From JACMLD01 sp033761915 (lineage in GTDB: Bacteria; Bacteroidota; Bacteroidia; Chitinophagales; Chitinophagaceae), in the NCBI GenBank assembly GCA_033761915.1, contig JANRMC010000313.1:1-19109 (forward strand): 19,109 bases of DNA, written 5' to 3'. Below the pieces are notes generated by a model, which saw only the letters and a program-made list of their open reading frames with translations, was not told the origin of the DNA and made no database searches. Positions 7,323-14,862 of this stretch are shown in pieces (position 1 is the stretch's first letter; the number at the start of each line of letters is the position of its first letter). A program made the translations under genes and the position numbers.

Positions 7323-7361
7323 AATGCCGCGGTTTAACCTTTCATTAACCGCACAAAAAAA

Positions 7362-7369
7362 TACATTTG
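7362..7369 (+). promoter_or_regulatory. Predicted -7 box for the outer-membrane protein gene
   Basis: TACATTTG matches TAnnTTTG and lies 17 bases before the ATG at 7387, which predicts a leader of about 12 bases. No clear -33 TTG is present at the expected distance. Confidence 0.5.
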
Positions 7370-7386
7370 CTGATTACAACTGATTT

Positions 7387-8124
7387 ATGAAAAAATTTCT
7401 CGTTTTAGTTGCTATTGTATCGCTGGCTTTAAACAGCCAGGGCCAGACCCCTGCAGCAACAGGAAAAGTAAAAAAAGATTGGAGTAAGGTTAGTTTAAGC
7501 AATCGCCCAAACGACCATTTTATGATTCAAATGGGGTACGATTTCTGGGCTAATAAGCCAGACAGCATTAAAACCAAAGGCCTTTCCAGAAGCCTCAATG
7601 TTTATTTCCTCTTCGATTTTCCTTTTAAAACAGACCCCCGTTGGAGCATTGGTATTGGTGCCGGCATAGGCAGCAGTCATATTTTCTTTGACAAAACCTC
7701 TGTAGACATTAATGGCCTTACCAATAACCTGAACTTTAAAAATGTTTCGGATACTAACCACTTTAAAAAATACAAGTTATCTTCTGTTTACGCAGAAGCA
7801 CCGGTTGAATTACGCTTTACCGCCAACCCGGAAAACAGTAATAAAAGCTGGAAAGGAGCCGTGGGCATAAAAGTAGGCACCATGCTATCTACTTACACAA
7901 AAGGTAAAAACCTGCAAAACAGCGCCGGTCAAGATGTAAACCCATATGTAGAAAAACTACGCAATAAACGCTACTTTAACAGCACCCGTTTTTGCTTAAG
8001 CGGCCGTTTTGGTTACGGCAACATCAGCGTTTTTGGTCAATACCAGGTAACCACTCATATCAGAGATGGTTTGGGCCCCGATGTGCACCCCGTTTCTGTA
8101 GGCATTACCCTCAGCGGTTTGTAA
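7387..8124 (+). CDS. Outer-membrane beta-barrel protein (PorT-like)
   Basis: A 245-residue secreted protein. A signal peptide covers residues 1 to about 19 (MKKFLVLVAIVSLALNSQGQ), and the mature part alternates polar and hydrophobic residues as beta-barrel strands do. Examples are HFMIQMGYDFW, SLNVYFLFDFPF, WSIGIGAGIGSSHIFF, AEAPVELRF, GAVGIKVGTML, FCLSGRFGYGNISVFGQYQV, and the final strand VSVGITLSGL. Glycine- and aromatic-rich strands and a hydrophobic end fit the outer-membrane beta-barrel families common in Bacteroidota (PorT/OMP_b-brl_2 style). The exact family is uncertain and no substrate or partner is indicated. It is monocistronic, between the tRNA terminator and its own terminator at 8149-8178. 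Confidence 0.75.
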   Translation: MKKFLVLVAIVSLALNSQGQTPAATGKVKKDWSKVSLSNRPNDHFMIQMGYDFWANKPDSIKTKGLSRSLNVYFLFDFPFKTDPRWSIGIGAGIGSSHIFFDKTSVDINGLTNNLNFKNVSDTNHFKKYKLSSVYAEAPVELRFTANPENSNKSWKGAVGIKVGTMLSTYTKGKNLQNSAGQDVNPYVEKLRNKRYFNSTRFCLSGRFGYGNISVFGQYQVTTHIRDGLGPDVHPVSVGITLSGL

Positions 8125-8148
8125 AAACATTATATAAAATAATTCATA

Positions 8149-8178
8149 AAGCGGGTCCCTCAAAAGGCCCGCTTTTTT
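8149..8178 (+). terminator. Intrinsic terminator after the beta-barrel gene
   Basis: AAGCGGG / CCCGCTT stem, extendable by CC/GG with a bulge, followed by six T. Confidence 0.85.
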
Positions 8179-8231
8179 GTTACCAGCATTTGTTTTTCAT
8201 GGCAGCACCGTTGCGTCGCAATCCTTTCAAC
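8179..8231. repeat. Dispersed intergenic repeat, single forward unit (locus 3)
   Basis: The arm core GTTGCGTCGCA begins at 8210 and the arm ends TTTCAAC at 8231, with a 2-base insertion relative to the consensus. The outward flank starts GTTACCAGC at 8179, directly after the terminator T-run, and includes CATGGCAGCACC (8199-8210). The same flank, reverse-complemented and nearly identical, follows the locus-4 arm (GGTGTTGCCATG, 9839-9850). Confidence 0.7.
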
Positions 8232-8269
8232 AGCAATACCTATGGCAACAAAGCAATAAGTATAGTTGT

Positions 8270-8277
8270 TAACTTTG
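8270..8277 (+). promoter_or_regulatory. Predicted -7 box for the CMD gene
   Basis: TAACTTTG matches TAnnTTTG and lies 22 bases before the ATG at 8300. No -33 TTG was found at the expected distance. Confidence 0.45.
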
Positions 8278-8299
8278 AAACACTACAAAAGCAATAATT

Positions 8300-8644
8300 A
8301 TGAGCCAACTGGTAAACGAGTTTAACGAGTACCGCACTAAAATGAACGAAGTAATTTTAAGTAAAGACAATCTGGTAATAAAACGCCTGTGGAACTTAGA
8401 TACCAATACCTATGCAGACGGCGCCCTTTCTACCAAAACAAAAGAAATGCTGGGCCTTGTAGCCAGTATGGTATTGCGCTGCGATGATTGCATTAAGTAT
8501 CATTTAGGCAAGTGTTACGAACAGCAGTTAACCACAGATGAAGTGTATGAAATTTTTGCCGTTGCCAATATTGTAGGCGGCACCATAGTAATACCACATA
8601 CCCGCCGCGCTGCAGAGTACTGGGAAGAATTGACCAAAGGATGA
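8300..8644 (+). CDS. Carboxymuconolactone decarboxylase / AhpD-like protein
   Basis: A 114-residue all-helical protein of the CMD family. The AhpD-type redox motif RCDDCIKYHL gives Cys61, Cys64 and His68, and the C-terminal GGTIVIPHTRRAAEY is typical. Family knowledge: CxxC-H members act as small thiol-disulfide peroxidases or reductants (AhpD), while others are gamma-carboxymuconolactone decarboxylases. The CxxC motif favours the redox role here, in the cytoplasm. The next gene encodes an oxygen-sensitive [4Fe-4S] enzyme subunit 67 bp downstream on the same strand, with no terminator between them. Cotranscription and a protective role are possible but inferred. Confidence 0.88.
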   Translation: MSQLVNEFNEYRTKMNEVILSKDNLVIKRLWNLDTNTYADGALSTKTKEMLGLVASMVLRCDDCIKYHLGKCYEQQLTTDEVYEIFAVANIVGGTIVIPHTRRAAEYWEELTKG

Positions 8645-8711
8645 TAAATTTTATACCAATTAATTGCTAATTATTCAGGAAATTTGCAACCTCAACGTTT
8701 AATTATAATTA

Positions 8712-9746
8712 ATGGCAAACGATACGCTCACCCAGCCCGCATTAACCGCTAAAGACTTTTCAACCGACCAGGAAGTACGCTGGTGCCCCGGTTGCGGAGA
8801 CTATTCTATTTTAGCGCAAACCCAAAAGGTTATGCCAACACTGGGCATACCTAAAGAAAACATTGTAATTATTTCAGGCATTGGTTGCAGCAGCCGTTTT
8901 CCATATTATATGAACACCTATGGCATGCACTCTATTCATGGCCGTGCTACCGCCATTGCCAGTGGTTTAAAAGCGGCCCGGCCCGATTTAAGTATTTGGA
9001 TAGTTACCGGCGATGGGGATGGTTTAAGTATTGGTGGTAACCATACCATTCATTTGCTGCGCCGCAATTTTGATGTAAACATTATGTTGTTTAATAACCA
9101 GATTTATGGTTTAACCAAGGGCCAATACTCACCAACATCTGAAGAGCAGAAAGTAACCAAATCAACTCCCTTTGGCAGTATCGATCATCCGTTTAATCCT
9201 TTGGCTTTAGCCTTGGGTGCAGATGCTACTTTTATTGCCCGCACTATGGATAGAGACCCTAAACATTTACAGGAAATGCTTATAAGAAGCAATAAACACA
9301 GGGGTGCTTCTTTTACAGAAATCTATCAGAACTGTAACATTTTTAACGATGGGGCTTTTGAAATTTTTACAGAAAAAAGTACCAAGCCTTTAGAAACATT
9401 GTTTTTGGAACAGGGCAAACCGTTGGTTTTTGGTGCACAGCAAAACAAGGGTATTAAATTAGATGGCTTTAAACCCGTGGTGGTAGATTTGGAGAATGGT
9501 GCCAGCAAAGATGATTTGTGGATACACGATGAACGTGATTTTTATAAAGCGCAAATTTTAACCCGCTTGTTTGATAACCCCGCCGCAGAAGGCCACTTAC
9601 CAAGACCCTTTGGTGTGTTTTACCAAACTGAAAGAGCTTGTTATGAAGATATGATGGCTTTGCAGATTGAAGAAGTGATTGCAACAAAAGGGAATGGCAA
9701 CTTAGATAAATTATTGCGCGGTAACGAAACATGGACCATACAATAA
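8712..9746 (+). CDS. 2-oxoacid (2-oxoglutarate):ferredoxin oxidoreductase, beta subunit
   Basis: A 344-residue thiamine-diphosphate-binding beta subunit of the two-subunit 2-oxoacid:ferredoxin oxidoreductases (KorB/OforB type), which oxidatively decarboxylate 2-oxoacids to acyl-CoA and reduce ferredoxin. Visible features are WCPGCGDY (Cys25, Cys28), IGCSSR (Cys59) and a late Cys208 in QNCNIF, together the expected [4Fe-4S] ligands. The TPP motif is GDGDGLSIGGNH (100-111), closed by NNQIYGLTKGQ (128-138). The alpha subunit, usually the adjacent upstream gene, is absent here; the upstream neighbour is the CMD protein. A terminator follows at 9770-9800. Which 2-oxoacid is used cannot be decided from the beta subunit alone. 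Confidence 0.93.
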   Translation: MANDTLTQPALTAKDFSTDQEVRWCPGCGDYSILAQTQKVMPTLGIPKENIVIISGIGCSSRFPYYMNTYGMHSIHGRATAIASGLKAARPDLSIWIVTGDGDGLSIGGNHTIHLLRRNFDVNIMLFNNQIYGLTKGQYSPTSEEQKVTKSTPFGSIDHPFNPLALALGADATFIARTMDRDPKHLQEMLIRSNKHRGASFTEIYQNCNIFNDGAFEIFTEKSTKPLETLFLEQGKPLVFGAQQNKGIKLDGFKPVVVDLENGASKDDLWIHDERDFYKAQILTRLFDNPAAEGHLPRPFGVFYQTERACYEDMMALQIEEVIATKGNGNLDKLLRGNETWTIQ

Positions 9747-9769
9747 AAATTACAGCAACTGCGAAATAT

Positions 9770-9800
9770 AAAAAGCGTTCTTTTTACAGAACGCTTTTTT
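9770..9800 (+). terminator. Intrinsic terminator after the oxidoreductase beta subunit
   Basis: An 11-bp perfect stem AAAAAGCGTTC / GAACGCTTTTT with an 8-base loop and a run of six T. The A-rich 5' arm means it could also work on the minus strand for the converging oxygenase gene. Confidence 0.9.
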
Positions 9801-9818
9801 GTTGAATAATTTGTTGCG

Positions 9819-9868
9819 GTTGAAGGGTGCGACGCAACGGTGTTGCCATGAAAAAACAACCGCTGGTT
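9819..9868. repeat. Dispersed intergenic repeat, single reverse unit (locus 4)
   Basis: The reverse arm GTTGAAGGGTGCGACGCAAC (9819-9838) is followed by the outward flank with TGTTGCCATG and the mini-hairpin AACC-gct-GGTT (9858-9868), ending 10 bases from the oxygenase stop codon. A stub GTTGCG at 9813-9818 just before the arm might be the remnant of a lost forward arm. Confidence 0.75.
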
Positions 9869-9877
9869 ATATAACTA

Positions 9878-10822
9878 CTATTTCTTCAATCCTATTTCTC
9901 TTAAACGTTCGTCTAAATATTCTCCGGCAGTAGCATCGTCGTACGCTTTTGGGTTGCTGCTGTCAATACAGCTTTCCAGGCAGGCCAAACTCATTTCACT
10001 GCGCGGGTGCAGGAAAAAAGGAATGGAGAAGCGGGATGTATGCCACATATTTCTGGGCGGGTTTACTACGCGGTGCGTGGTTGACTTTAATTTGTTATTG
10101 GTTAAACGCTGCAGCATATCGCCCACATTTACCACAATCTGTTCTGGTAAAGAGGTTACACCCACCCACTCATTTTGTTTGGTTAATATTTGTAAACCAT
10201 CTGCAGAAGCGCCTACTAACAAAGTAATGAGGTTAATGTCTTCATGCTGTTCTGCACGAATAGCGCTTTTAGGCTCGCTGGTAATGGGTGGGTAGTGTAT
10301 GGCTCTTAAAATAGAATTACCATTATAGATATGCTTATCAAAATACTGTTCATCTAAACCCAGGTAAATGGCTATGGCCTGTAACAATGCCTTGCCCGAT
10401 TTTTCAAAGGCCCGGTATGCATTGTTCATAGTGGGTGTAAATGCTGCCACTTCGTTAATGCTTACATTATCTGGATATTCTTTTTTTATGGCATCGTCTC
10501 CCTGCACTTCCTGCCCATGCTGGTAAAACTCTTTTAAATCGGGTGCATCGCTGCCCTTGGCATGTTCTTTACCAAAGCTGGTATAGCCCCGCTGGCCGGC
10601 CAAACCGGGCACTTCATATTTTTTCTTTTCAGCCAATGTCATAGAAAAAAACTGCTGTACGTATTTGTACAAATCCGCAATCAGTTCATCGGGTATACCG
10701 TGGTTTTTTACGGCAACAAAACCCACATCTTCATATGCTTTACCTAAATCATTTACAAATTTTTGCTTCAATTGCGGATCGCCGCTTAAAAAGTCGGCCA
10801 GGTTTACTACTGGTATTGACAT
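9878..10822 (-). CDS. Fe(II)/2-oxoglutarate-dependent oxygenase, isopenicillin-N-synthase-like
   Basis: A 314-residue protein with the N-terminal DIOX_N domain (IPVVNLADFL; DVGFVAVKNHGIPDELI at 32-48) and a C-terminal double-stranded beta-helix. The iron ligands are visible as His193 and Asp195 (EQHEDINLITLL) and His250 (STTHRVVNPP), with the RxS pair Arg264/Ser266 (RFSIPFF) that binds 2-oxoglutarate. It therefore looks catalytically complete. Bacterial homologues are widespread and mostly uncharacterised. The substrate is unknown, and penicillin synthesis should not be assumed because no biosynthetic neighbours are present. It is monocistronic on the minus strand, convergent with the oxidoreductase subunit and divergent from the DUF3089 lipoprotein. 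No exact -7 box was found upstream. Confidence 0.92.
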   Translation of the reverse strand: MSIPVVNLADFLSGDPQLKQKFVNDLGKAYEDVGFVAVKNHGIPDELIADLYKYVQQFFSMTLAEKKKYEVPGLAGQRGYTSFGKEHAKGSDAPDLKEFYQHGQEVQGDDAIKKEYPDNVSINEVAAFTPTMNNAYRAFEKSGKALLQAIAIYLGLDEQYFDKHIYNGNSILRAIHYPPITSEPKSAIRAEQHEDINLITLLVGASADGLQILTKQNEWVGVTSLPEQIVVNVGDMLQRLTNNKLKSTTHRVVNPPRNMWHTSRFSIPFFLHPRSEMSLACLESCIDSSNPKAYDDATAGEYLDERLREIGLKK

Positions 10823-10890
10823 AACAACTGTTTTTATTTTGTAAAAAAATAAGCCTGTAAAAATAATAAAATATTTAACAGCAAACTTTT

Positions 10891-10915
10891 TTAGCCGCTG
10901 TTGCGTATCGCAGTT
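10891..10915. repeat. Degenerate copy of the dispersed repeat arm (locus 5)
   Basis: GTTGCGTATCGCAGTT (10900-10915) resembles the forward arm with one inserted base, preceded by AGCCGCT. It lies between the divergent oxygenase and DUF3089 genes. On its own it would be weak; it is listed because of its intergenic position and the other copies. Confidence 0.4.
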
Positions 10916-10951
10916 TATTTTATACTTTCATTTCTTTAACAGCCGCCAACT

Positions 10952-11983
10952 ATGCGTGTTTTGCAGAAACTCTATCCTTGCTTTTTATGGACCTGTATTA
11001 TTATGGGCTGTTCCCCCTCCTATACAAAATATATATCTAACTATAAAAACACTTCCGCTGCTACTGCACCAGACTACAGCAATCCGCAATTTTGGGCAGC
11101 GCTTCCACAGCAAAAAGACCTGGCAGATAGCATACCGGCCCCTCTGGTTAATGATTATTTTAAAGATACTACTGTTGACGTTTTTTTTGTACACCCCACC
11201 ACGCTTACCGATAAAGAGGAAGAACGCTGGAATGCCGATTTAAACGACGCGGCCATTAATGCTAAAACAGATTATGGCAGCATTCTTTACCAGGCAAGCG
11301 CATTTAATGAGTTTAATGTATATGCCCCGCGTTACCGGCAGGCACATTTAAAAAGTTATTTTGTTACTGATACCGCAAGGGCTTTACAGGCTTTTGAATT
11401 GGCTTATCAGGATATTAAAACTGCTTTTGAATATTACTTACAGCATTACAATAATGGCAAACCCATTATTATTGCATCTCACAGCCAGGGCAGCACCCAC
11501 ACACATCGCTTACTAAAAGAGCTGTTTGAAAACCAGCCACTGCAACAAAAGCTGGTAGCTGCATATGTTATTGGCATGTATATACCCAATACCTATTTTA
11601 AACAGTTACCTCTTTGTAACAATGCCACAGCAACCGGTTGTGTTATTGGCTGGCGCAGTTTTAAAGAAGGTTATTACCCCGACTATGTTATTAGAGAAAA
11701 CAACAGTGCCTGGGTAATTAATCCGTTAAGCTGGACAGCAGACAGTGCTTGGGTTTCTTATAAACAAAACGATGGTGCCGTATTAAAAGACTTTAATAAG
11801 CTTTCTAAAAATGTAGTGGGTGCCCGCATCAGCAATGGTGTATTGTGGTTAGATAAATTACACATCAGCGGTGCTTTTTTAATACGCATGAAAAACTTTC
11901 ATGTGGGCGATATTAATTTGTTCTACCAAAACATTCGCCTTAACCTGCGCCAGCGGGTGGCTGCATATAAAGCAAAGTCATAA
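10952..11983 (+). CDS. DUF3089 lipoprotein with alpha/beta-hydrolase serine motif
   Basis: A 343-residue protein of the DUF3089 family. The N-terminus is a lipoprotein signal with lipobox IMG-Cys20, so it is probably anchored to a membrane on the periplasmic side. VDVFFVHPTT (75-84) is the first core strand of the alpha/beta-hydrolase fold. SASHSQGS-type residues at 176-181 (SHSQGS, Ser178) form the nucleophile elbow, and FHVGDINLFYQNIR near 316-329 supplies a likely catalytic His317. Family knowledge: DUF3089 proteins are predicted esterases/lipases of unknown substrate. A repeat-filled gap of 229 bp separates it from the M20 peptidase gene downstream, so cotranscription is unclear. Confidence 0.87.
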   Translation: MRVLQKLYPCFLWTCIIMGCSPSYTKYISNYKNTSAATAPDYSNPQFWAALPQQKDLADSIPAPLVNDYFKDTTVDVFFVHPTTLTDKEEERWNADLNDAAINAKTDYGSILYQASAFNEFNVYAPRYRQAHLKSYFVTDTARALQAFELAYQDIKTAFEYYLQHYNNGKPIIIASHSQGSTHTHRLLKELFENQPLQQKLVAAYVIGMYIPNTYFKQLPLCNNATATGCVIGWRSFKEGYYPDYVIRENNSAWVINPLSWTADSAWVSYKQNDGAVLKDFNKLSKNVVGARISNGVLWLDKLHISGAFLIRMKNFHVGDINLFYQNIRLNLRQRVAAYKAKS

Positions 11984-12034
11984 TTTTTCATAGTGACGGG
12001 ATTGGTACCAAACATTAGGAATCTATAGAATACC

Positions 12035-12174
12035 GTTGCGTTGTACACTTGTACTGAAGAATGGGTAGCAACGGTAACGCTTAGGGTGCAAGGCCTTAAA
12101 CCATATGCCTCACGCCTTACACCTTAGTTGAACTGTGCGACGCAACAATGCTGCCCAATGAACCGCTGCCGGTT
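12035..12174. repeat. Dispersed intergenic repeat, inverted pair with heptamer core (locus 6)
   Basis: The forward arm GTTGCGTTGTACACTTGTAC (12035-12054) and reverse arm GTTGAACTGTGCGACGCAAC (12127-12146) enclose a core; the pair spans 112 bp. On the minus strand the core reads as consecutive 7-mers over 12092-12126: TAAGGTG, TAAGGCG, TGAGGCA, TATGGTT, TAAGGCC, with two poorer units continuing to 12078. The right flank includes CTGCCCAATG and the mini-hairpin AACCG-ctgc-CGGTT (12161-12174). It fills most of the 229-bp gap between the DUF3089 and M20 genes. Confidence 0.8.
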
Positions 12175-12212
12175 ACCCATATTTTATTAACTTACTGCTT
12201 TAAACCACTGCT

Positions 12213-13511
12213 ATGTTAATGAGAAAATGGGTGCTTTGTTGCACCACAGCCTGCTGCACTTTTTTTGTGCAGGCACAAACTAGCTTAAACAAAACGGAAC
12301 AAAAAATTGCAGCCGCCATTGATGCCACCATGGTTAGCACACAACAGCTGCTGATAGAATCTGTAAATATTAACAGCGGCACCATGAATGTTGCGGGTGT
12401 TAAAAAAGTAGGTGCGCTATACCAAAAAGAGTTTGAAGCTATGGGGTTTACCTGCGAGTGGATTGCTATGCCCGATAGCGTGAAGCGTGCCGGCCACCTG
12501 GTGGCTACCCGCAAAGGCAACAAAGGAAAGCGTTTATTTATTATTGGTCATTTAGATACCGTTTTTGAACCCGATATGCCACCCAACCCATACCGGGTTT
12601 TAAACGACAGCACGGCAACGGGCCAAGGGCTGAACGATATGAAAGGTGGCGATGTTATGGTAATTGCAGCATTAAAAGCACTGCACAGTCTTGGGCTGTT
12701 GAAAGACGTTAGTATTACCGTTTATTTTACCGGCGATGAAGAAAATGCCGGTCACCCACGGCAGGTTACCCGCGGAGATTTTATTGAAAGAGCCAGGCAG
12801 GCAGATATTGCACTGGGCTTTGAAACCGCAGTGGGTTTATCCACCGTTGCTACAGGCCGCCGTGGCGCCAGCGGCTGGGTGCTGGAAGTGGAGGGCAAGC
12901 AAGGCCATTCTTCCGGCGTATTTGCTAATGGTGGTTATGGTGCTATTTATGAAGCGGTGCGTATTGTAAATGAGTTCAGGCTACAATTGGGCAACGAAGA
13001 GTTTTTAACTTTTAACCCCGGTTTGTTTGCAGGCGGTGCAGAAGTAAATTATAAAGCTGAGCAGCAACAAGCCACCATACAGGGCAAAACCAATATTATT
13101 TCTCCTAAAACAGTAGTAAACGGAGACCTGCGTTTTATTTCTGAAACGCAGAAAGAAAATGCCCGGCAAAAAATGAAGGCCATAGTAAGCAGCAATAATT
13201 TAAATGGCACCAATGCCTCCATCCGCTTTTCAGATGGCATACCGGCCATGTCTCCTAAGCCTGCCAATGACAGTTTAGTGCAGCAACTAAGTGCCATCAG
13301 TAAAGCAATGGGTTTAGAAGAAGTAAAAGCAGGTAACCCCGGCTCAAGAGGTGCAGGAGATATTTCTTATATAGCAGAATACGTTGCCTGTCTGGATGGA
13401 TTGGGAGCTTCTGGCCGCGGCGCACATGCACCCGGAGAAACCATTCATCTTAAAGAATACCCACTGCTTATTAAAAGAGCTGCCTTATTCATTTACCGTC
13501 TTACCAGATAA
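12213..13511 (+). CDS. Secreted M20-family metallocarboxypeptidase (CPG2-like)
   Basis: A 432-residue zinc peptidase resembling carboxypeptidase G2 (glutamate carboxypeptidase, M20A). The signal peptide ends near residue 21 (FFVQA/QTS). Metal and catalytic residues are visible at CPG2-like positions: GHLDTV (His113, Asp115), GLNDMKGG (Asp142, bridging), TGDEENAG (Glu176 catalytic base, Glu177), FET (Glu204) and AHAPGE (His405). The lid/dimerisation domain carries GHSSGVFANGG (231-241). It is expected in the periplasm or outside the cell, releasing C-terminal residues such as glutamate from small peptides or acylated amino acids; exact substrate unknown. The start is either 12213 (ML) or 12219 (M-R-K-W), two codons later. 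It is monocistronic between repeat-containing gaps. Confidence 0.93.
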   Translation: MLMRKWVLCCTTACCTFFVQAQTSLNKTEQKIAAAIDATMVSTQQLLIESVNINSGTMNVAGVKKVGALYQKEFEAMGFTCEWIAMPDSVKRAGHLVATRKGNKGKRLFIIGHLDTVFEPDMPPNPYRVLNDSTATGQGLNDMKGGDVMVIAALKALHSLGLLKDVSITVYFTGDEENAGHPRQVTRGDFIERARQADIALGFETAVGLSTVATGRRGASGWVLEVEGKQGHSSGVFANGGYGAIYEAVRIVNEFRLQLGNEEFLTFNPGLFAGGAEVNYKAEQQQATIQGKTNIISPKTVVNGDLRFISETQKENARQKMKAIVSSNNLNGTNASIRFSDGIPAMSPKPANDSLVQQLSAISKAMGLEEVKAGNPGSRGAGDISYIAEYVACLDGLGASGRGAHAPGETIHLKEYPLLIKRAALFIYRLTR

Positions 13512-13527
13512 ATAAATAAAATTTTTT

Positions 13528-13575
13528 TACCAGCTGTAGTGCCAATAGCAACATTCTTGCGTCGCACACTTGTGC
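13528..13575. repeat. Dispersed intergenic repeat, single forward unit (locus 7)
   Basis: The arm at 13556-13575 (CTTGCGTCGCACACTTGTGC) matches the 4159-4178 arm at 18 of 20 positions. The outward flank starts TACCAGCTGTAGTGCC at 13528, as in locus 2, and lies 16 bases after the M20 stop codon. Confidence 0.75.
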
Positions 13576-13647
13576 TGCAACGCCTTAAGCAACCAGTACC
13601 AATAAACAAACTATATAACAAAACCGTTAACTACTAAAACATATACA

Positions 13648-14640
13648 ATGGAATACCGTCGTTTAGGAAAATCGGGGCTGCAGCTAAGCCTTCTTTCTTT
13701 TGGCAGCTGGGTAAGTTTTCACAAACAAATAGATGATAGTGTTGCTGATGAATTAATGGGCATTGCCTACGATAACGGCATTAATTTTTTTGACAATGCA
13801 GAAGTGTATGCATTGGGCGAAAGCGAAAAAATGATGGGCCGTGTGCTGAAGAAAAAAAATTGGGAGCGCAGCTCCTACACACTTTCTTCAAAAGCATTTT
13901 TTGGCTGGCGTGGTAAACAAAATAAACCCAACCAAACCGGCTTAAGCCGCAAGCATTTAACTGAAGCCTGCCATGAAGCATTAGAACGTTTACAAACCAA
14001 TTACCTGGATTTATTTTTCTGTCACCGGCCCGATACCAATGTGCCTATTGAAGAAGTGGTGTGGACCATGCACAACTTAATACAACAAGGCAAAGTTTTA
14101 TACTGGGGCACCAGCATGTGGAGCGGTGCAGAAATTATGGAAGCACACCGCGTAGCTAACCAGCATCATTTAATTGCACCCGTGGTAGAACAGCCGCAGT
14201 ATAATTTATTTGAACGCTTTAAAATGGAGCAGGATTATTTACCTGTATTTCAAAATGTGGGTATGGGCACCACTATCTGGAGCCCCTTAGGCGCTGGCTT
14301 TTTAACCGGTAAATATTTAGATAATAAAATACCCGAAGGCAGCCGCCTGGCTATACCGGGTTTTGATTGGTTAAAAGAACGTTGGGTGCAGGAAGATAAA
14401 AACAAGAAGCTGAAAAAATTATTGACACTGGCCGATAAGCTGGGAGTTTCTATGGCCGCATTGGCCATTGCATGGACTATTAAAAACCCCAACACCACCA
14501 CAGCAATATTAGGGGCCACCAAAAAAGAACAGTTGTATGAAAATTTTAAAGCTCTGGATGTTTTGCCTTTATTAACTGCAGACATTATGGAGAAAATAGA
14601 AAAGATTGTACAGAACAAACCGGTGCTTAATTTGATTTAA
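13648..14640 (+). CDS. Aldo/keto reductase, Kv-beta/YghZ-like
   Basis: A 330-residue NADPH-dependent reductase with an (alpha/beta)8 barrel. The N-terminus MEYRRLGKSGLQLSLLSFGSW is typical of the voltage-gated K+ channel beta-subunit-like branch. The catalytic tetrad is complete: Asp49 and Tyr54 (FFDNAEVYALGESE), Lys82 (LSSKAFF) and His126 (FFCHRPD). The C-terminal cofactor-binding segment includes TTTAILGATKKEQLYENF. Relatives reduce small aldehydes and methylglyoxal; a channel role is not implied in bacteria. It is monocistronic with a strong terminator at 14657-14692. Confidence 0.94.
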   Translation: MEYRRLGKSGLQLSLLSFGSWVSFHKQIDDSVADELMGIAYDNGINFFDNAEVYALGESEKMMGRVLKKKNWERSSYTLSSKAFFGWRGKQNKPNQTGLSRKHLTEACHEALERLQTNYLDLFFCHRPDTNVPIEEVVWTMHNLIQQGKVLYWGTSMWSGAEIMEAHRVANQHHLIAPVVEQPQYNLFERFKMEQDYLPVFQNVGMGTTIWSPLGAGFLTGKYLDNKIPEGSRLAIPGFDWLKERWVQEDKNKKLKKLLTLADKLGVSMAALAIAWTIKNPNTTTAILGATKKEQLYENFKALDVLPLLTADIMEKIEKIVQNKPVLNLI

Positions 14641-14656
14641 TGAATAGTTCAATTGT

Positions 14657-14692
14657 AAAAAAGCTGGCTTCGTTACAGCCAGCTTTTTTTTT
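14657..14692 (+). terminator. Intrinsic terminator after the aldo/keto reductase gene
   Basis: A 13-bp perfect stem AAAAAAGCTGGCT / AGCCAGCTTTTTT with a 7-base loop, followed by more T (nine T in all). Confidence 0.93.
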
Positions 14693-14702
14693 ATTTTATG
14701 TC

Positions 14703-14754
14703 GTTGAAGTGTGCGACGCAACCATTGCTGCCCAATAAACCGCTGTTGGTTACC
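14703..14754. repeat. Dispersed intergenic repeat, single reverse unit (locus 8)
   Basis: The reverse arm GTTGAAGTGTGCGACGCAAC (14703-14722) starts about ten bases after the terminator. Its outward flank (14723-14754) contains TGCTGCCCAAT and the mini-hairpin AACC-gctgtt-GGTT (14738-14751). This flank is nearly collinear with that of locus 6 (12147-12177). Confidence 0.8.
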
Positions 14755-14808
14755 AAAAACTATTTCATGTGTTAATTTTTAACTTTTGTAATTTGTCACA
14801 TGTTATTC

Positions 14809-14862
14809 GCCATAAAAATTCTCATCGCTTTTGGTAAAAAGTTGCTCGAAAATTTTTATGGC
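14809..14862 (-). terminator. Palindrome at the 3' end of the patatin gene
   Basis: GCCATAAAAATT (14809-14820) and AATTTTTATGGC (14851-14862) are perfect inverted 12-mers, the right one abutting the patatin stop codon. With four mismatches the arms extend to about 22 bp (CATG at both ends), reaching into the last codons. The 30-base loop holds an inner hairpin CTTTT-tacc-AAAAG. There is no T-run after it, so termination is possible but not shown. Confidence 0.5.

Noticed and set aside
8661..8686. Promoter before the oxidoreductase beta subunit (GAAATTTG with TTG upstream)
   Set aside because: The box lacks the initial T and the TTG is only 12 bp away, outside the usual spacing.
9954..10295. 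Plus-strand open frames inside the oxygenase gene
   Set aside because: They are antisense to a gene with intact catalytic motifs, and their translations show no domain.
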